From Centroberyx gerrardi (Eukaryota > Chordata > Actinopteri > Beryciformes > Berycidae), in the NCBI RefSeq assembly GCF_048128805.1, contig NC_136010.1:24072980-24136979 (forward strand): 64,000 bases of DNA, written 5' to 3'. The position numbers and the translations under genes were made by a program. How positions within the stretch are numbered: position 1 is the stretch's first letter; each line of letters opens with the position of its first letter. The notes under the pieces were generated by a model. That model was not told the origin of the DNA. It worked only from the letters and a program-made list of their open reading frames with translations, and did not search any database. This document shows, in pieces, positions 52,189 to 63,477 of the stretch.

Positions 52189-53569
52189 TCAGTAGATGAG
52201 TGGACTGTCAAATATGGTCACTCCACTACATACACCCCCATCACTGTGTTCAATGCTCTTTGTCCTCAAAGTGTGGCCAGCAGCTTCATTCAGGACCATT
52301 TCTCCTCCATGCCTGTATGGAGATAAAATGATGATGCCTTAAAGGACGACACTGACTTTTGGGGAGTTTGGCCTATTTGTCACCCAAAATCTGATGAGAA
52401 GATTTGTACCAAAATTATCTCTGTTTTTCAGGTGAGTAGTTCTGTCCGATGTACATGCTAATGCTTTAGCATACAATATGTTAAGTAGCTAATTGTAGGT
52501 GATTAGCATTATCCAAAAGATGAAGATAAACCTTTAATCCAAAATTGGTATTGTTTTTTATTCTATGGCCTGTAGATTCATAACTTCTGAAAACAAAATC
52601 TCAAACGTCATCATTAGTGAAGTCCATTAAGAATCAACAGTGTAAAAACTTTAGCTGTCTGGCTAACTATGCTCGCTAGGAAGTCACATGGGAAGAGAGA
52701 TCTTCTGGTATTGAAAGTGCATTCCTTTTGCTGAATTTTATGTCTATTTTACCAATACCCTAAACAAGCCTGGCAGGCGTAGACGGGTGTCATTAAAATG
52801 AACTAACAATCCAGCTGCTCCAAGTTCTCATTTTTAGGATAATGCTAGTCACCTTCGATAATTGAACATATGCTAAAGGATTAGCATGCACACCAGACAG
52901 AGCTATCTACCAGAGACACAGATGATTTTGGTACCAGTCCTCTCATAAACTCCCAAAAAGTCAGAGTAGTCCTTTAAGATTAAGTACAAATGTAAGACAT
53001 CTTGATCATGATTACTTTTCAATCAATCATTCAATCAATAATGAGTAGAGAAACGGTATGTGACTGTGTACATGCATGTGGAAGTTGTTTTTTTAATTTT
53101 TAATTCTTTTTAATATTCATACACTAGTATGCATGCCTCTGTATATACTGTACCTCAGGTAGGCTCCAAAAACTCCTATCTCGTAACAGACAGAGCTGAG
53201 TTGGAGCGGTAGACCTCTCCTCAGCAGGACGTTGTGTTCTACTTTAGGACGGATCCTGTCCATCAGAATATAAGAAGCTCTCCTCTTGTCACCTTTGACT
53301 TCCTCTAGTATCCTGATGATGTCTTCTCCAAAGAAATTGTTCCCTGAAACAGTAGAATGGAGACATGAAGCAGTGTTAATGTTGGCAATTATAAGACACA
53401 ATACTAGATTAAATAAGTTGGTAAATTAGTCTTAAAACTAGAGGGGAACGTAGCTGTGGCCAGAGAGCTGTTTAAAATTGAGTAAATTCTAGGAGTCACT
53501 GTATCAAAGACATCTTTAAGGAACACTATCAAATGGACAAGTAGAGCATCTCAAATGGGAGACAGTTTG

Positions 53570-53600
<31 letters not shown>

Positions 53601-56600
53601 CCACTGAGTTCAAAACGGCTTAAATCAGCAGACTTTTCCAACATATTGGATTGGTTCCGGTCAGGAGGGGAGATGTGGAGACGCATGTTTTTTCTTACCA
53701 AGGGCACGCCTGGTACTCTAGTTGTTTTAGAGAATATGCTGATGTCATCTTACCTCCTCCTTCTCTCTGAGGCTTCAGGACAAACTCATCTGGTTTGGCC
53801 AAAGCCATGGCCACCGTTTGGTCACCCTCTGGACCCTAGAAAATCAAAAAAGAATCAAAAATTAGAGATCAAGGGGACCGCTATGGGCACAGCGGCTGCT
53901 CCAGCCTATGCATCCCTGGTGGTGGCACACTGGGAGCAAGAGGTATTCTACAACATGGACAAAAATCCATTCAGAACAGAGATACAACTGTGGAATTTTT
54001 TTTAGATGTCTTGATGTTTGATAGCACAATGGAAGAACTCAAATTCATGATTCAGACACATGTGAATTAGCTCTTTTCTAAAATTCACAATGGAGTAACC
54101 TCAACCCTATCAACTTTCTGGACCTTACTATCTCTAAACACCAGGACGGAAGCATTCATACCTCCATCGACAGGAAGCCCATGAAACGCAATACCATCCT
54201 CCATTATAACAGCAACCACCCAAACCATTTGAAACAACACATACCTAAGGGACAGTTCTTACGACTAAGGATAAATTGCTCGGAACTGTATGAATTCAAA
54301 TGTAAGGCAGAGGAGATTAAATCAAGATTTTATGAAATAAATTACCCTCCATCTACAATAGATAAAGCCTACAACCATGCTTTAACATCCTCAAGACTTG
54401 AATTGCTCAAGTCCAAAGTCACATCTGAAGGACTGAAAAGAATAAACTTCACAACTGAATTCAATCCACAGAATTTGAAAGGATAGAACGGTCTTTCCCA
54501 TTCAAATCAACGTTCCTGGATAGTCAGTGGCGGCCGTTTTTACGTGTAGCACTGAGGTAGCTTCTGTACAAACCTATTTACGGCAAGTCGCTGAGGTGAG
54601 AGGTTTGCAGCAAGGACCAAAGCAGTGGAAAGCTGGCATCCTACTATCCTACTATAGAATGAGGAAAACTCTGTCCGTCTGTCCGCATCCATTTTGCTCC
54701 TCAACAGGTTGGCCAATCAATCTCAAACTGCACATGGGCATTGAGCGTTGGCATAGGCAGGGACTGACGGAGCTGATTTTTCCATTTTCCCAAATTTACG
54801 CTCTTTATGCGCCTTTTTGGCAATTCTGCGCAGAGTTGTGGCGCGCGCATCCCCGGAAGGCTGCACGTAGTTGTGGCGTGGACATCCCCAGGGACGGACT
54901 AGTTGCAGCTGAATTAAGTTGTCAGTCATGCCTCCACTAGGTGGAGCTCTTTTACCAGTTTCTACTGTCTTTTTAAGTCAGTCAAAAGCTTTGACATCTG
55001 TGCAGTTAGTGGAAGTGGTTATAGTTTAGTTAATCTGTTTCAGCCGATGTCCGTTAGCTGTTTGAAGTTAGCAAACGCTAACTTTTCTTCTCCACTAAAG
55101 GTAGACTAAGCTACGTTTGTATATAGCTTTTGAGAGGCTTTAAGTTAAAGGTACCTGTTTGATTATGCTATTATGCTGATTTTGACAAGAAGAGCTAGCG
55201 AGAGACGCACATGACAATGCTACGTTAACCTTGTTGCAAACAGAAGCGTGACACACTTTATGGCCTTAATGACCAGACTTGCGTTCACCATAGAAACTAA
55301 CCCTTAAATTTCCATAGTCTCCATTTTATGCTGTACTAGCCAACTTACCATGACAAACAATGGAAGGACCATTCTTTCCATTCAAGTTCTGTGATTCAAT
55401 CACTGTCACCAGAATCTCCGGGACATAATCAATAAACACTGACACATACTAAAAGCAGAACCCTCTCCTATCATTCTGACGAGCACCAACAATCAGAGAC
55501 AAGCTGGTACATACGTTTGAGGAAGTCCGCGCAACAGAACATAAAACAGCTATTTGTACAGGCCAGGGAACATGGAATGGAGTCTTTTCCCAGCAGCCAT
55601 TTTGATGTGTCATAGCAGGGTAAACAAAAGTGTAACTAATAACATTAATGATGGTTCTATTCCATTTAGGTTTGCCACCATCATTAATGTTATTAGGTAC
55701 ACCTGTGTTTACTCAGTCATTGTTCCATACATTGTCCCGTACATGTTTTTTCCATATTAGAAACATTGCCAAACTCAGGTCTGTTGTGTCACAAGCTGAG
55801 TTGGAGATGATTATTCATGCCTTTATATCATCCCGCCTGGACTACTGTAATTCCCTTTTCACCTGCCTTGGCAAGTCATCCCTGGATCGTCTACAAATGG
55901 TCCAGAACGCTGCTGCAAGGCTGTTGACCAGGTCCAGCAGGATGTCTCACATCACACCCATCTTAGCTTCCTTACATTGGCTTCCCATCAAGTTTAGGAT
56001 TCAATTTAAGGTTCTTGTAATCACATATAGAGCCCTGCATGGTCAGGCACCTGTGTACATCTGCGACCTACTCCATCCCTACATTACCAGCAGGTCACTT
56101 GGGTCTTTTGACCAGGGCTTACTGGTCGTCCCTCGCTCTAGGCTCAAAACAAAAGGTGATCGAGCCTTTGAAATTGTGGCACCTAAACTGTGGAACGCTC
56201 TTCCACTGGACTTAAGATCTGAGGTCTCTGTTGACACTTTTAAAAAGCAGCTAAAGACTCATCTGTTCAGACTGGCCTTTGTCTAGCCTCTTGTGTCTGT
56301 ATTTCTGTGTTTTTATGTCCTTTGTTTTTATGTTTTATTGTTTCTTACTATTTGATGGTCTTATTTTAACTATTTTACACCTGTGAAGCACTTTGTGACT
56401 TTGCTCTGTGAAAGGTGCTATATAAATAAACTTTACTTTACTTACTCTACTATGACACATCAAAATGGCTGCTGTGAAAAGGGTCCATATGCCATAGCCA
56501 AGCACTATCATGAAGCCAACCACAGCTCTCCAGCCACTCTGCACTTTATTGGACTTCAACATGTGACTCATCCAGCCAGAGGGACAACATGTCAAAACTA

Positions 56601-59600
56601 CTCTCTCTTGGAGATGTACTGGATATCAACACTGCCACCTGCTGGACTAAATGATGATTTTAGCTTGAAATGCTTTCTCAGAACAGGTTTATGGAAACAA
56701 GAACTGTATGGTAGAGCATGAACTGTAACCTCAGTAAGAGTTGTTAAGTTGTGTGCCATTTCACCCGTTTTAGTATTGTCATGTGGTTAGAAAGGATGAT
56801 ATTTATGGGACCTTGTTGAATGAATTACCATGTGACCCTGTAAGCCAATCACCTGCCAACACCTATACAACAGGGATTTCTTCCATGCTCTGATGAAGGC
56901 CACTGGGCCGAAACTTTAGCATGTTTGTTGACATGGCCAAAATAAATTGGTGAAATTGAGAATAGTCAACTTGGTCCTGAAGATCTGTGTATGTGCTACT
57001 TGTTTGCCTTTGGGTATTTGATGTTGAATCCAAAATTACATTCAGTCAAATTATGCTCATTCTATTTCTGTGACAAACGCATTAAAATGACCACTGGCAA
57101 AACACACCAGAGGATGTTTGAGCACAGACTGGAACAGCATCAGTGTTTTCCCCAGGAATATGTACATAAACATAAACTGTATGTTTATTAAGATATGGAC
57201 CTGCCAATTGGGAGTTCAAATTGGAATTTTAAGTGACAAGGAAAGACATTTCAGAGAGCTTATTTTATATATGGAAGTACTACTTTTCAAGATTCTGGTT
57301 TTTTTCCTTTCACTCTAAACTTACCAAGACGGTGTTGTGTGTTCTAAATGTTGCTAAAGAGGCCTTTCCACCAGGTGAAGCACCTGTGCAGTATGTGTCG
57401 TTCCCTCACCATGTCTAGAGTGTATTGCCCAGCGAAGGTGGCTCTGATCTGCTCCACCACTTGGGGCTGGTCGGGGAAGAACCTCTCCAGAACTCCGGGT
57501 CGGGCCAGTTCCTGTTGGACCTTCTTGGTTCCAGCCAGATGGGTGCCGATGTCTGGACACTTCACAGCCAGAGAGCGCTCCATCAGCAGGCGGGCTTCCC
57601 AACTCTACACCAAACATGAATATATGTCAGAAATGACCCATAGTTGAATTGATAGGAAGGAAGGAAGGAAGGAAGGACAGAAGGAAGGAAGTTAAAAATA
57701 CTTAGACTACTAATCAAGCAACAGTTACAGTAAATCAGTAATTAAGGGTTGGCAGTTGTTTTGAATCTTAAAGTATGCAAGCAGAGATCACAGTTGTCAT
57801 GATACAAATCAATAAAACCAGGCATCTTGCAAATATTTAAAACGAATTGGAAACTATGACTTGTTAAATGTTGCTGTGCTGTGACACTGTTCTGGGAGAA
57901 AGAAAATTAAAAGAGAAAAAAGGTTTTATATGATAATTCAGACCTTATCAGTGAACTTATGTGGTAGTCTTATATTTAGAACTGCAGAAACTATAAGAAA
58001 AATGTCAGCTGTGATACACTATTGCAGTTATTCAATGTGTGTTGAATATATTTAAAAATAATACCACAGAACTTCATTGAAAAGGTCTGGAATGCCACGC
58101 AAATCTTATCATTAAATTCAGTGGTCCCCAAAGTCAAGCTATAAGCACTAGACCACATGAAATTCTTACATTCTCTGTTTTCATAAAGAAAACTACTTGC
58201 TTCTGAAAATAAATGCATGCAAAACATTTCCTTGGAAAATGTTTATGATAGCAATTACCATGTCTCTCTCTCTCCAATCCACCTCATTGGCATAACTGGT
58301 TATGTTTCAAGTGCCTCTTGTTTCTCATTCTTCACTTCAGTATTCACTAGCATCAATAAAATAACATCAAACAGCATCACCAAAAAGCTAAAAGGTATCA
58401 TCATTTGTACAAGCAGTTTGCTCTTTTGTCTGAGATGCAAATTTCTCATTGAGTGATGATTTTGTTGATATCTGTATTGTCATCAGCAATTGTTTTCTTC
58501 ACAGACAGCATCCTCAGGAAATTACTGTATTTCAATGTCCAGTCAAACAGGTCCCAGCTGCCAACTGCCTCTCAAATGGTGTTTGTTTATGTTGGTATTT
58601 CCTTCATTTTGGCAATGACCTGAGCTCTATAACATAATTTTACTACTCCCCATAATGCAAAATCCCTTTTTCATTGATGAATTGTTGCCTAAAACGGTGA
58701 ACCCAATGACCCCCATCTCAGATAATCTTCTGGCCTAGAGTAGGAAGGCCAAAATGAATTGACAACCAGGTTTTATAGGCAGGCTGGATCACAATTTGTG
58801 GCAGCCCAAACTGTGTTTGACACATGCAATCTAAACAAGCGAATGATCCTATCTATGCACACAGCTAGCTACTTTTTCAAATGCAATTTATTCATAAACC
58901 GCAGTTTATGAAAGCTCATCAGTTGACTGTTCAAATAAATAAATAAAACAATAAAACTGTTAATGTGAATTGGTGAATATGAAAATGATACCTGTTCTTT
59001 GTAGTTGTTAGGCACGTAGCCATAACGGTAGTACACAACAGCTACCTCCAGCCCATCTCTGCAGAGAGAGAGAGAGAGGAAGTGGTTAGGGTTAGGGTTA
59101 CACTTCTTTTAAACCTCAGCAGGTTTAAAAGAAGTGTCAGATGTTATAGGATGACGAAATGGTTAGAAAACATTGCTGTAAGGCTCAAAACCTGTGACCA
59201 GTTGCCCTGCTAAAGAATGTGTTGGTAGTGGGTGACCAGCAAACAGGTTCTGAATTAGCCCTCTCCATACCGCAATCTTAGCTCCCTCCCATTTGTAATT
59301 CAATTCTGTATTTTTCACAGCTGTTAAAATAAAAGCATACTCACACAAACATTTTTTTGTCCTCGTTGAGATATCCTGTTTTTACCACATCCTCAAACTT
59401 TCTTCGGATAACAGGAATGTCTCTGCACAGAAAGAAGAAAAGTTGCTTTCCTTATCCTAAGTCTAAAATGTTCTTATATACTGTTGCTGTTCAGAGTACA
59501 TGAAGGGCTGGGTCAATCCCTAATTCTATTAACAAGTTGCCAGGTACAGTATAACAACTTAACATTTAAAATCCATTGCCCTTACCTTTTCCAAAGTTCA

Positions 59601-60943
59601 TTCTCAATGCAACGATGACTTAGTTTGCTAATTTGGACATCCTCAACCAGAAACATAAATACTGCCCTGAAGAGAGAGAATCAAGTTTAAAAACATGTTT
59701 GTTACCGATTATCATTTAGTCAATGGAGCAATCAATCGGTTTTAGTTAGGTAATGCATTTCCTACTGTACATGCTCATCAGCACATTAAATGTATCACTT
59801 CTAGAAATCAAGAAAAACAAAACAAAGACATCATCGTGAAATCATCAAATCAAGAAATCATCAACTTAGAGACTTAGACTTGGTCCATTTTAATGTGCGT
59901 TTGCCCATACCATGTTATCAGCTGAAGCCTACAATACTTCATAGCTATGAGATGTTCACCCTTTCTGAACAAGTTTTGATACACTGGTGTCAGATATGTT
60001 GCTCTGTACCATCACTACACTTACTTCTGTTGTCCATAGAGCTCCCAGGCCTTGGCTAATGCTCTGACTACTGCAGCAAGCGTATTGTTGTCGGGAACAC
60101 GCTGGCTCTCCTCCAGCAGACCAACCAACCTCAGGATGTGCCTGATGGGAATCACAACATTTTACCATTCAGTTTTGCATGAGATTGGACAGCCCACAGT
60201 ATGGAGTTTGGTTCCTTATCTCTACCACTAGTATAAATGGAAATAAAACCCCACTGATGACACAAGAGTGTAGTACACCGGGTGAACTGATTGAGAATGA
60301 GGGGACGGCATTCCCTTTTGTAAACAGAAATGTAATGCATCTTAATAGCTGAATATTTGGGGTGAATGTAATAGAAACATACACTTTATCTGCTCACCAT
60401 CCCCTTGGTTAAATTTCAACAAATTGCCAACCAGTAGTACCAAACCACTTCTACAAAAGCACATCCTAAAGTACCTGTGGACCACAGGGAGGAGGCCAGA
60501 GACACCAAAACCACCAGCTGAGATTGTGTTGATCTCTATCTGCTTCAGAGAACAAGTCCCATCCTCTCTCTGGTTCGGCATGTAGTCGGACCGGTTCACA
60601 CCCAACACAATGGACTGGAAAGAATAAACAGAATTCACATGCAAGTCCTAATCTCACAAGAAAGAAAAACAGCCGCAAGCTGCAATTGCAGGTTGTGGCC
60701 AAGACAAAGTTTGGTGGCAATCGGACAAACGGCCTAGGAGGAGATGATAAAGCTGCAATAAGCGATTTTTCTGACCATTTGAGGGAGACAGAAACTGCAA
60801 CACATTTGTATATAACACACAGCAAAGCCACTGGACTACAGAGGCATACTAAGGACAACTAGAAGAATAAATGCAAACAGCTAAGCTAAACGTACCTGCT
60901 GAGAAGTCTGGCCGGGTGATTCACGCAGTAACCAATAACCATA

Positions 60944-60977
<34 letters not shown>

Positions 60978-60978
60978 C

Positions 60979-61043
<65 letters not shown>

Positions 61044-62894
61044 TATGGTTATTGGTTACTGGTGAACCAATAACCATATATATGTATATATATATATACA
61101 TATATATGGTTATTGGTTACTGCGTGAATCATTGGCTTCCAAGATATAACTGTCGGCGCGCATCATTACGCACGGAAAACATGGTGTCCAGATCTTGAGA
61201 AACGTGCATTCAGCTAGAAAGGAACATCATGACCTCGCGGCATACTTACATCTCCCATAAGGAGATGATGCAGCCGCTGCTTTATCACAGGAAACAGGCC
61301 TTACAATCGACTGATAAAAGATAGGGCGAAGTCCATGTGCCAACCAGCTTAGCGACCTGTCCATATATATATTTTTTTTTTACAACTTTACGCGTTACTT
61401 TCGAAATGAAATCTAAATGACCACATGTACTATATTGGGCTTGCCAGTTAGCTGAGAATCTGTAGTTTCAGGTGCAAAAAAGGCATCACTCTAGCTCAAA
61501 CTATTGAGACACAGTAATGTTTCAAAGACAACATGATTTTTTGGTATCGCCTGCGATACTGTGGCTTTAAGAGGCTTTTACTATTGGCGAACCATCTAAA
61601 GAATAATGCCATTGTAAAAATAACATGGCACACACATATGGCCCGTAGTGTTGGCATAGTGCATCCTGAGAAAATATTACCAGTGCATGTCATAGTGAAA
61701 TATGCGATTTTCACTCTTCACTTTTTTTCTATGGCTACTGAAAATACTATGTGACCAGTATTTTCACATTCCAGTCACATTCTTAAAACAAAATCCTATA
61801 TGTTACTCCTACCTGAGTCCTGCCTTCCTGCTGAACTTGTCTGTATATGTCAAACAGCTTAGCTGTGAAGTCGTCTGCCTGGACAGTACTGTGAAGTGGA
61901 AAAACATCATATTATGCACTTTTTTCATTCCGTCGCTATTGGAATCGATTTGTGTTAAACCTCAATATAAATTAAATTTGGCAAAACATAAAAAGCATAA
62001 AGGGTCTTGTTGACTGTTATCCTTTTTCTATTAGACCCCATGCACATTCTGGCCAGTGAACACAATTTTGCACTACACTTGACCAAAAAAAGATCCTCCT
62101 ATATTGCAACCGCTTCTTTTTGTGTCCTTTGTATAAATCATCTCTGATTCTATAGAAGTTTTACCTGCACACTATGTTGTGGCTGTGCATTTTTTTCAGT
62201 CCTGTGTGATGCAAAACTGCCTTCACTGGCCAGAATTTGCATGGAGACTAATGGAAAAGGCAGAATTCACAGTCAAGACCTTCAAGGCTAATCCATGTCC
62301 AAGTTGTAGTCCTGACATCATCATTCCCTCTATAGTACCTAGCGAGAGCCTCCTCCAGAAAGCCTGGGTCCTGGCTGATCTTGTCCACCAGCGTGTTGAA
62401 GTGGGTTTGCACTGCCAGAGCCTGGTGGAACACAGCTTTGGGCACAGGCGTGGGGAAGAGTGTGAATGGAGCGTAGGTCACCATCTGAAACCATAGCACA
62501 CATGTATTTACAGCCAAAAACATGACGAGCATCGCATCAGTGCATTATAACCAAGTTCCAAAAGGAGGTGAAATTGACACTGGTTTATTACATCTATGTT
62601 TTTTTAATATAACTTATTTTTAAAGTGAACATCAGGCATTTATCAGCACTCTCAAGTACCACCACGGTTATAAACAAGAATAAGCAGAAACATCTTTGGA
62701 CATATTCACCTGACTTGGTGTCACTATGAATCACTTAGGTCTATAACGACAAACCTTACCTCAGATGAATTGGGTGTCTCCACGGTCCTCATTACAACCC
62801 CATGTTGAAGAGCAAATTCTTTTGCTTCATTCGCCAAAGCCTTCAGTCTCTCAGGATTTATCATCAACCCTTGTAGCATTTCATCTGTAGCCAT
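52189..62894 (-). CDS. gss: Glutathione synthetase family gene, 12 coding exons, complete
   Basis: Exons from 5' to 3': 62894-62760, 62484-62339, 61888-61813, 60614-60475, 60141-60025, 59666-59586, 59422-59345, 59058-58992, 57604-57410, 53835-53754, 53343-53154 and 52312-52189. All junctions are GT-AG with matching phases, totalling 1431 nt or 476 aa (human 474). The family joins gamma-glutamylcysteine to glycine with ATP in the cytosol. Conserved by human numbering: E144/N146 (EIN) and E368 for Mg, R125, K305, K364, the glycine-rich REGGGNN, R267, Y270, R450, K452, D458. Changed: S151 to G, E214 to Q, N216 to S, Q220 to H, D268 to Y, and GGVAAGVAVLD to [11 protein letters not shown] in the A-loop. 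There is no stop or frameshift, so it is an intact gene, perhaps a diverged paralogue with altered activity. It is convergent with the kinase at 33801. Confidence 0.95.
52338..52978. mobile_element. Long foldback MITE in intron 11 of the glutathione synthetase gene
   Basis: The left end CTTAAAGGACGACACTGACT is mirrored by the right end (reverse complement CTTAAAGGACTACTCTGACT). The two ~300-bp arms stay alignable inward, through 'gtaccaaaat' and 'catgctaat.ctttagcata' to 'gcattatcc'. This ~640 bp inverted-repeat element lies 25 bp from the acceptor of the last coding exon. It is non-coding, with TTAAAGG ends like the elements at 3566 and 7906. Confidence 0.75.
54490..55365. other. Unidentified ~0.9 kb block interrupting the Penelope-like element
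   Basis: The Penelope-like frame stops near 54486 and linker-type residues resume near 55370. The bases 'tttcccattcaa' before and 'tttccattcaag' after the block look like a short duplication. The inserted sequence has no recognised coding region or clear inverted ends. It could be a non-autonomous element or simply diverged retroelement sequence. Confidence 0.35.
55591..56474. mobile_element. Palindromic MITE split by a LINE insertion
   Basis: Left arm 55591-55654 starts CAGCAGCCATTTTGATGTGT. Its mirror is in two pieces: 55678-55714 (ccatcattaatgttattagg...) and 56448-56474 (...atgacacatcaaaatggctg), separated by the LINE fragment 55715-56441. Joining the pieces conceptually restores a foldback with a ~22-base loop (TTCTATTCCATTTAGG...). 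The similarity extends a few bases beyond both ends (TCTTTTCCCAG against TGTGAAAAGGG). Confidence 0.7.
55715..56441 (+). mobile_element. LINE 3' fragment (L2/CR1-like)
   Basis: A ~170-residue open frame reads the C-terminal end of a non-LTR retrotransposon reverse transcriptase: [58 protein letters not shown] and [14 protein letters not shown], ending in a stop at 56284. A 3'UTR follows with the typical 'gctatataaataaactt' end and an ACTTT-type short tandem tail. The fragment is 5'-truncated. A 6-base duplication TTACTC flanks it (55709-55714 and 56442-56447). The frame is intact, so the insertion is fairly young. Confidence 0.8.
57655..57690. repeat. (GGAA)n tetranucleotide microsatellite
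   Basis: GGAAGGAAGGAA with one GGACA interruption, in intron 8 of the glutathione synthetase gene about 50 bp upstream (gene sense) of exon 9. Confidence 0.9.
59100..59137. repeat. Perfect 17-bp-arm hairpin next to TTAGGG repeats
   Basis: Arms ACACTTCTTTTAAACCT and AGGTTTAAAAGAAGTGT are separated by CAGC. Immediately to the left is GGTTAGGGTTAGGGTTA, two to three telomere-like units. It lies in intron 7 of the glutathione synthetase gene, about 40 bp from exon 8. Confidence 0.85.
60917..61131. repeat. Compound palindrome with TA-repeat centre in intron 3
   Basis: The outer arms TGATTCACGCAGTAACCAAT and its reverse complement (ending at 61131) enclose two (TA)n tracts. Between the tracts, at about 61047-61078, is an inner inverted repeat: ATATGGTTATTGGTTACT...GTGAACCAATAACCATAT. 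The whole can fold as a large cruciform or two adjacent hairpins. Palindromic short elements that recruit TA tracts are common in fish; this one looks partly duplicated in head-to-head fashion. Confidence 0.85.
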
Positions 62895-63000
62895 TCCCAC
62901 CCAGAAAGTCGAAAAGATAGCCTACTAACTAGTTAGCATCCGTATATAGGCTACGTTCAGTTTTGATTCAAAGTGAAAGATCAAGCCAATGAAAAGAGGG

Positions 63001-63063
63001 CTATTTAAGGATTTCCTCCATGTATAGATTTGGTTTCAAATGAAAGTAAAAATGCCTTCTCAT
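63001..63063 (-). other. Upstream ORF in the glutathione synthetase leader (20 codons)
   Basis: If transcription starts just downstream of the TATA box at 63113-63120 and the leader is unspliced, an ATG at 63063-63061 opens a 20-codon frame that stops at 63001, about 106 bases before the main ATG. A role in translational control is possible but unproven. Confidence 0.35.
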
Positions 63064-63112
63064 GTCGAAACCGACAGCTGATATCTGTAATACAATCAGT
63101 GCGGGCGCCTCC

Positions 63113-63120
63113 CTTATATA
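63113..63120 (-). promoter_or_regulatory. gss: TATA box of the glutathione synthetase family gene
   Basis: On the minus strand the sequence reads TATATAAGGGAGGCGCCCGC, a strong TATA motif followed by a GC-rich initiator region. The start would be near 63085, leaving a leader of about 190 bases to the ATG at 62894. No spliced leader is needed. I did not find a clear antioxidant response element. Confidence 0.5.
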
Positions 63121-63312
63121 CAAAACTTTAAAGAGAAAATCAACACTAGATCACAGGGCAGAAAGACTTGATGCACTGCTCTATAGGTTGAAACCACAGA
63201 ACTTGAATGGATGAAACTTTAAAGCACGCTGCAGTTTGACACCAGCTCAACACCGGCTGAGCGGACAGAACTCAGTCCATCCAAACACCGTTCTGCGGCG
63301 TTTAAATTGATA

Positions 63313-63477
63313 TACAGCACTGTGCAAGTCTTAGGCCCCCTAGATTTTTAATATAAATGTTGTCTTAGGTGTTTATTTAATTGTTTTCTGTTTTCTTTCA
63401 TTTTATTGTTTTTTCATCTTCGCTTCATGGATTTTTTTTTATATGTGCCTAAGCCTTTTGCAGAGTAGCCTACTGTA
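63313..63477. mobile_element. Short Tc1/mariner-like MITE upstream of the glutathione synthetase promoter
   Basis: Left end TACAGCACTGTGCAAGTCTTAGGC and right end (reverse complement TACAGTAGGCTACTCTGCAA...GGCTTAGGCAC) share the TACAGTACTGTGCAAAAGTCTTAGGCAC-type terminus found in fish Tc1-like elements. About 165 bp, AT-rich inside, flanked by TA, no coding capacity. It lies about 200 bp upstream of the TATA box. Confidence 0.65.

Larger units (their letters stand above)
53850..56960 (+). mobile_element. Penelope-like retroelement remnant in intron 9
   Basis: On the plus strand, opposite to the host gene, translations give the reverse-transcriptase core phrase [20 protein letters not shown] (about 53872). 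Next come [20 protein letters not shown] and [13 protein letters not shown] (about 54165-54290), then 'IRDKLVHTF'-type linker residues near 55500. After the nested insertions comes the C-terminal GIY-YIG region with [15 protein letters not shown] and EMYWISTL (about 56485-56630). A CTGATGAAGGCC...GGCCGAAACTTTAG tail near 56890 fits Penelope-like 3' ends. Frameshifts, stops and two insertions make it inactive. Confidence 0.75.

Noticed and set aside
55648..56286. Host protein-coding gene
   Set aside because: The 212-residue frame carries the C-terminal motifs of a non-LTR reverse transcriptase and ends in a LINE tail.
60871..61198. Open frames of Y/I repeats
   Set aside because: They are translations of the (TA)n palindrome in intron 3 of the glutathione synthetase gene.
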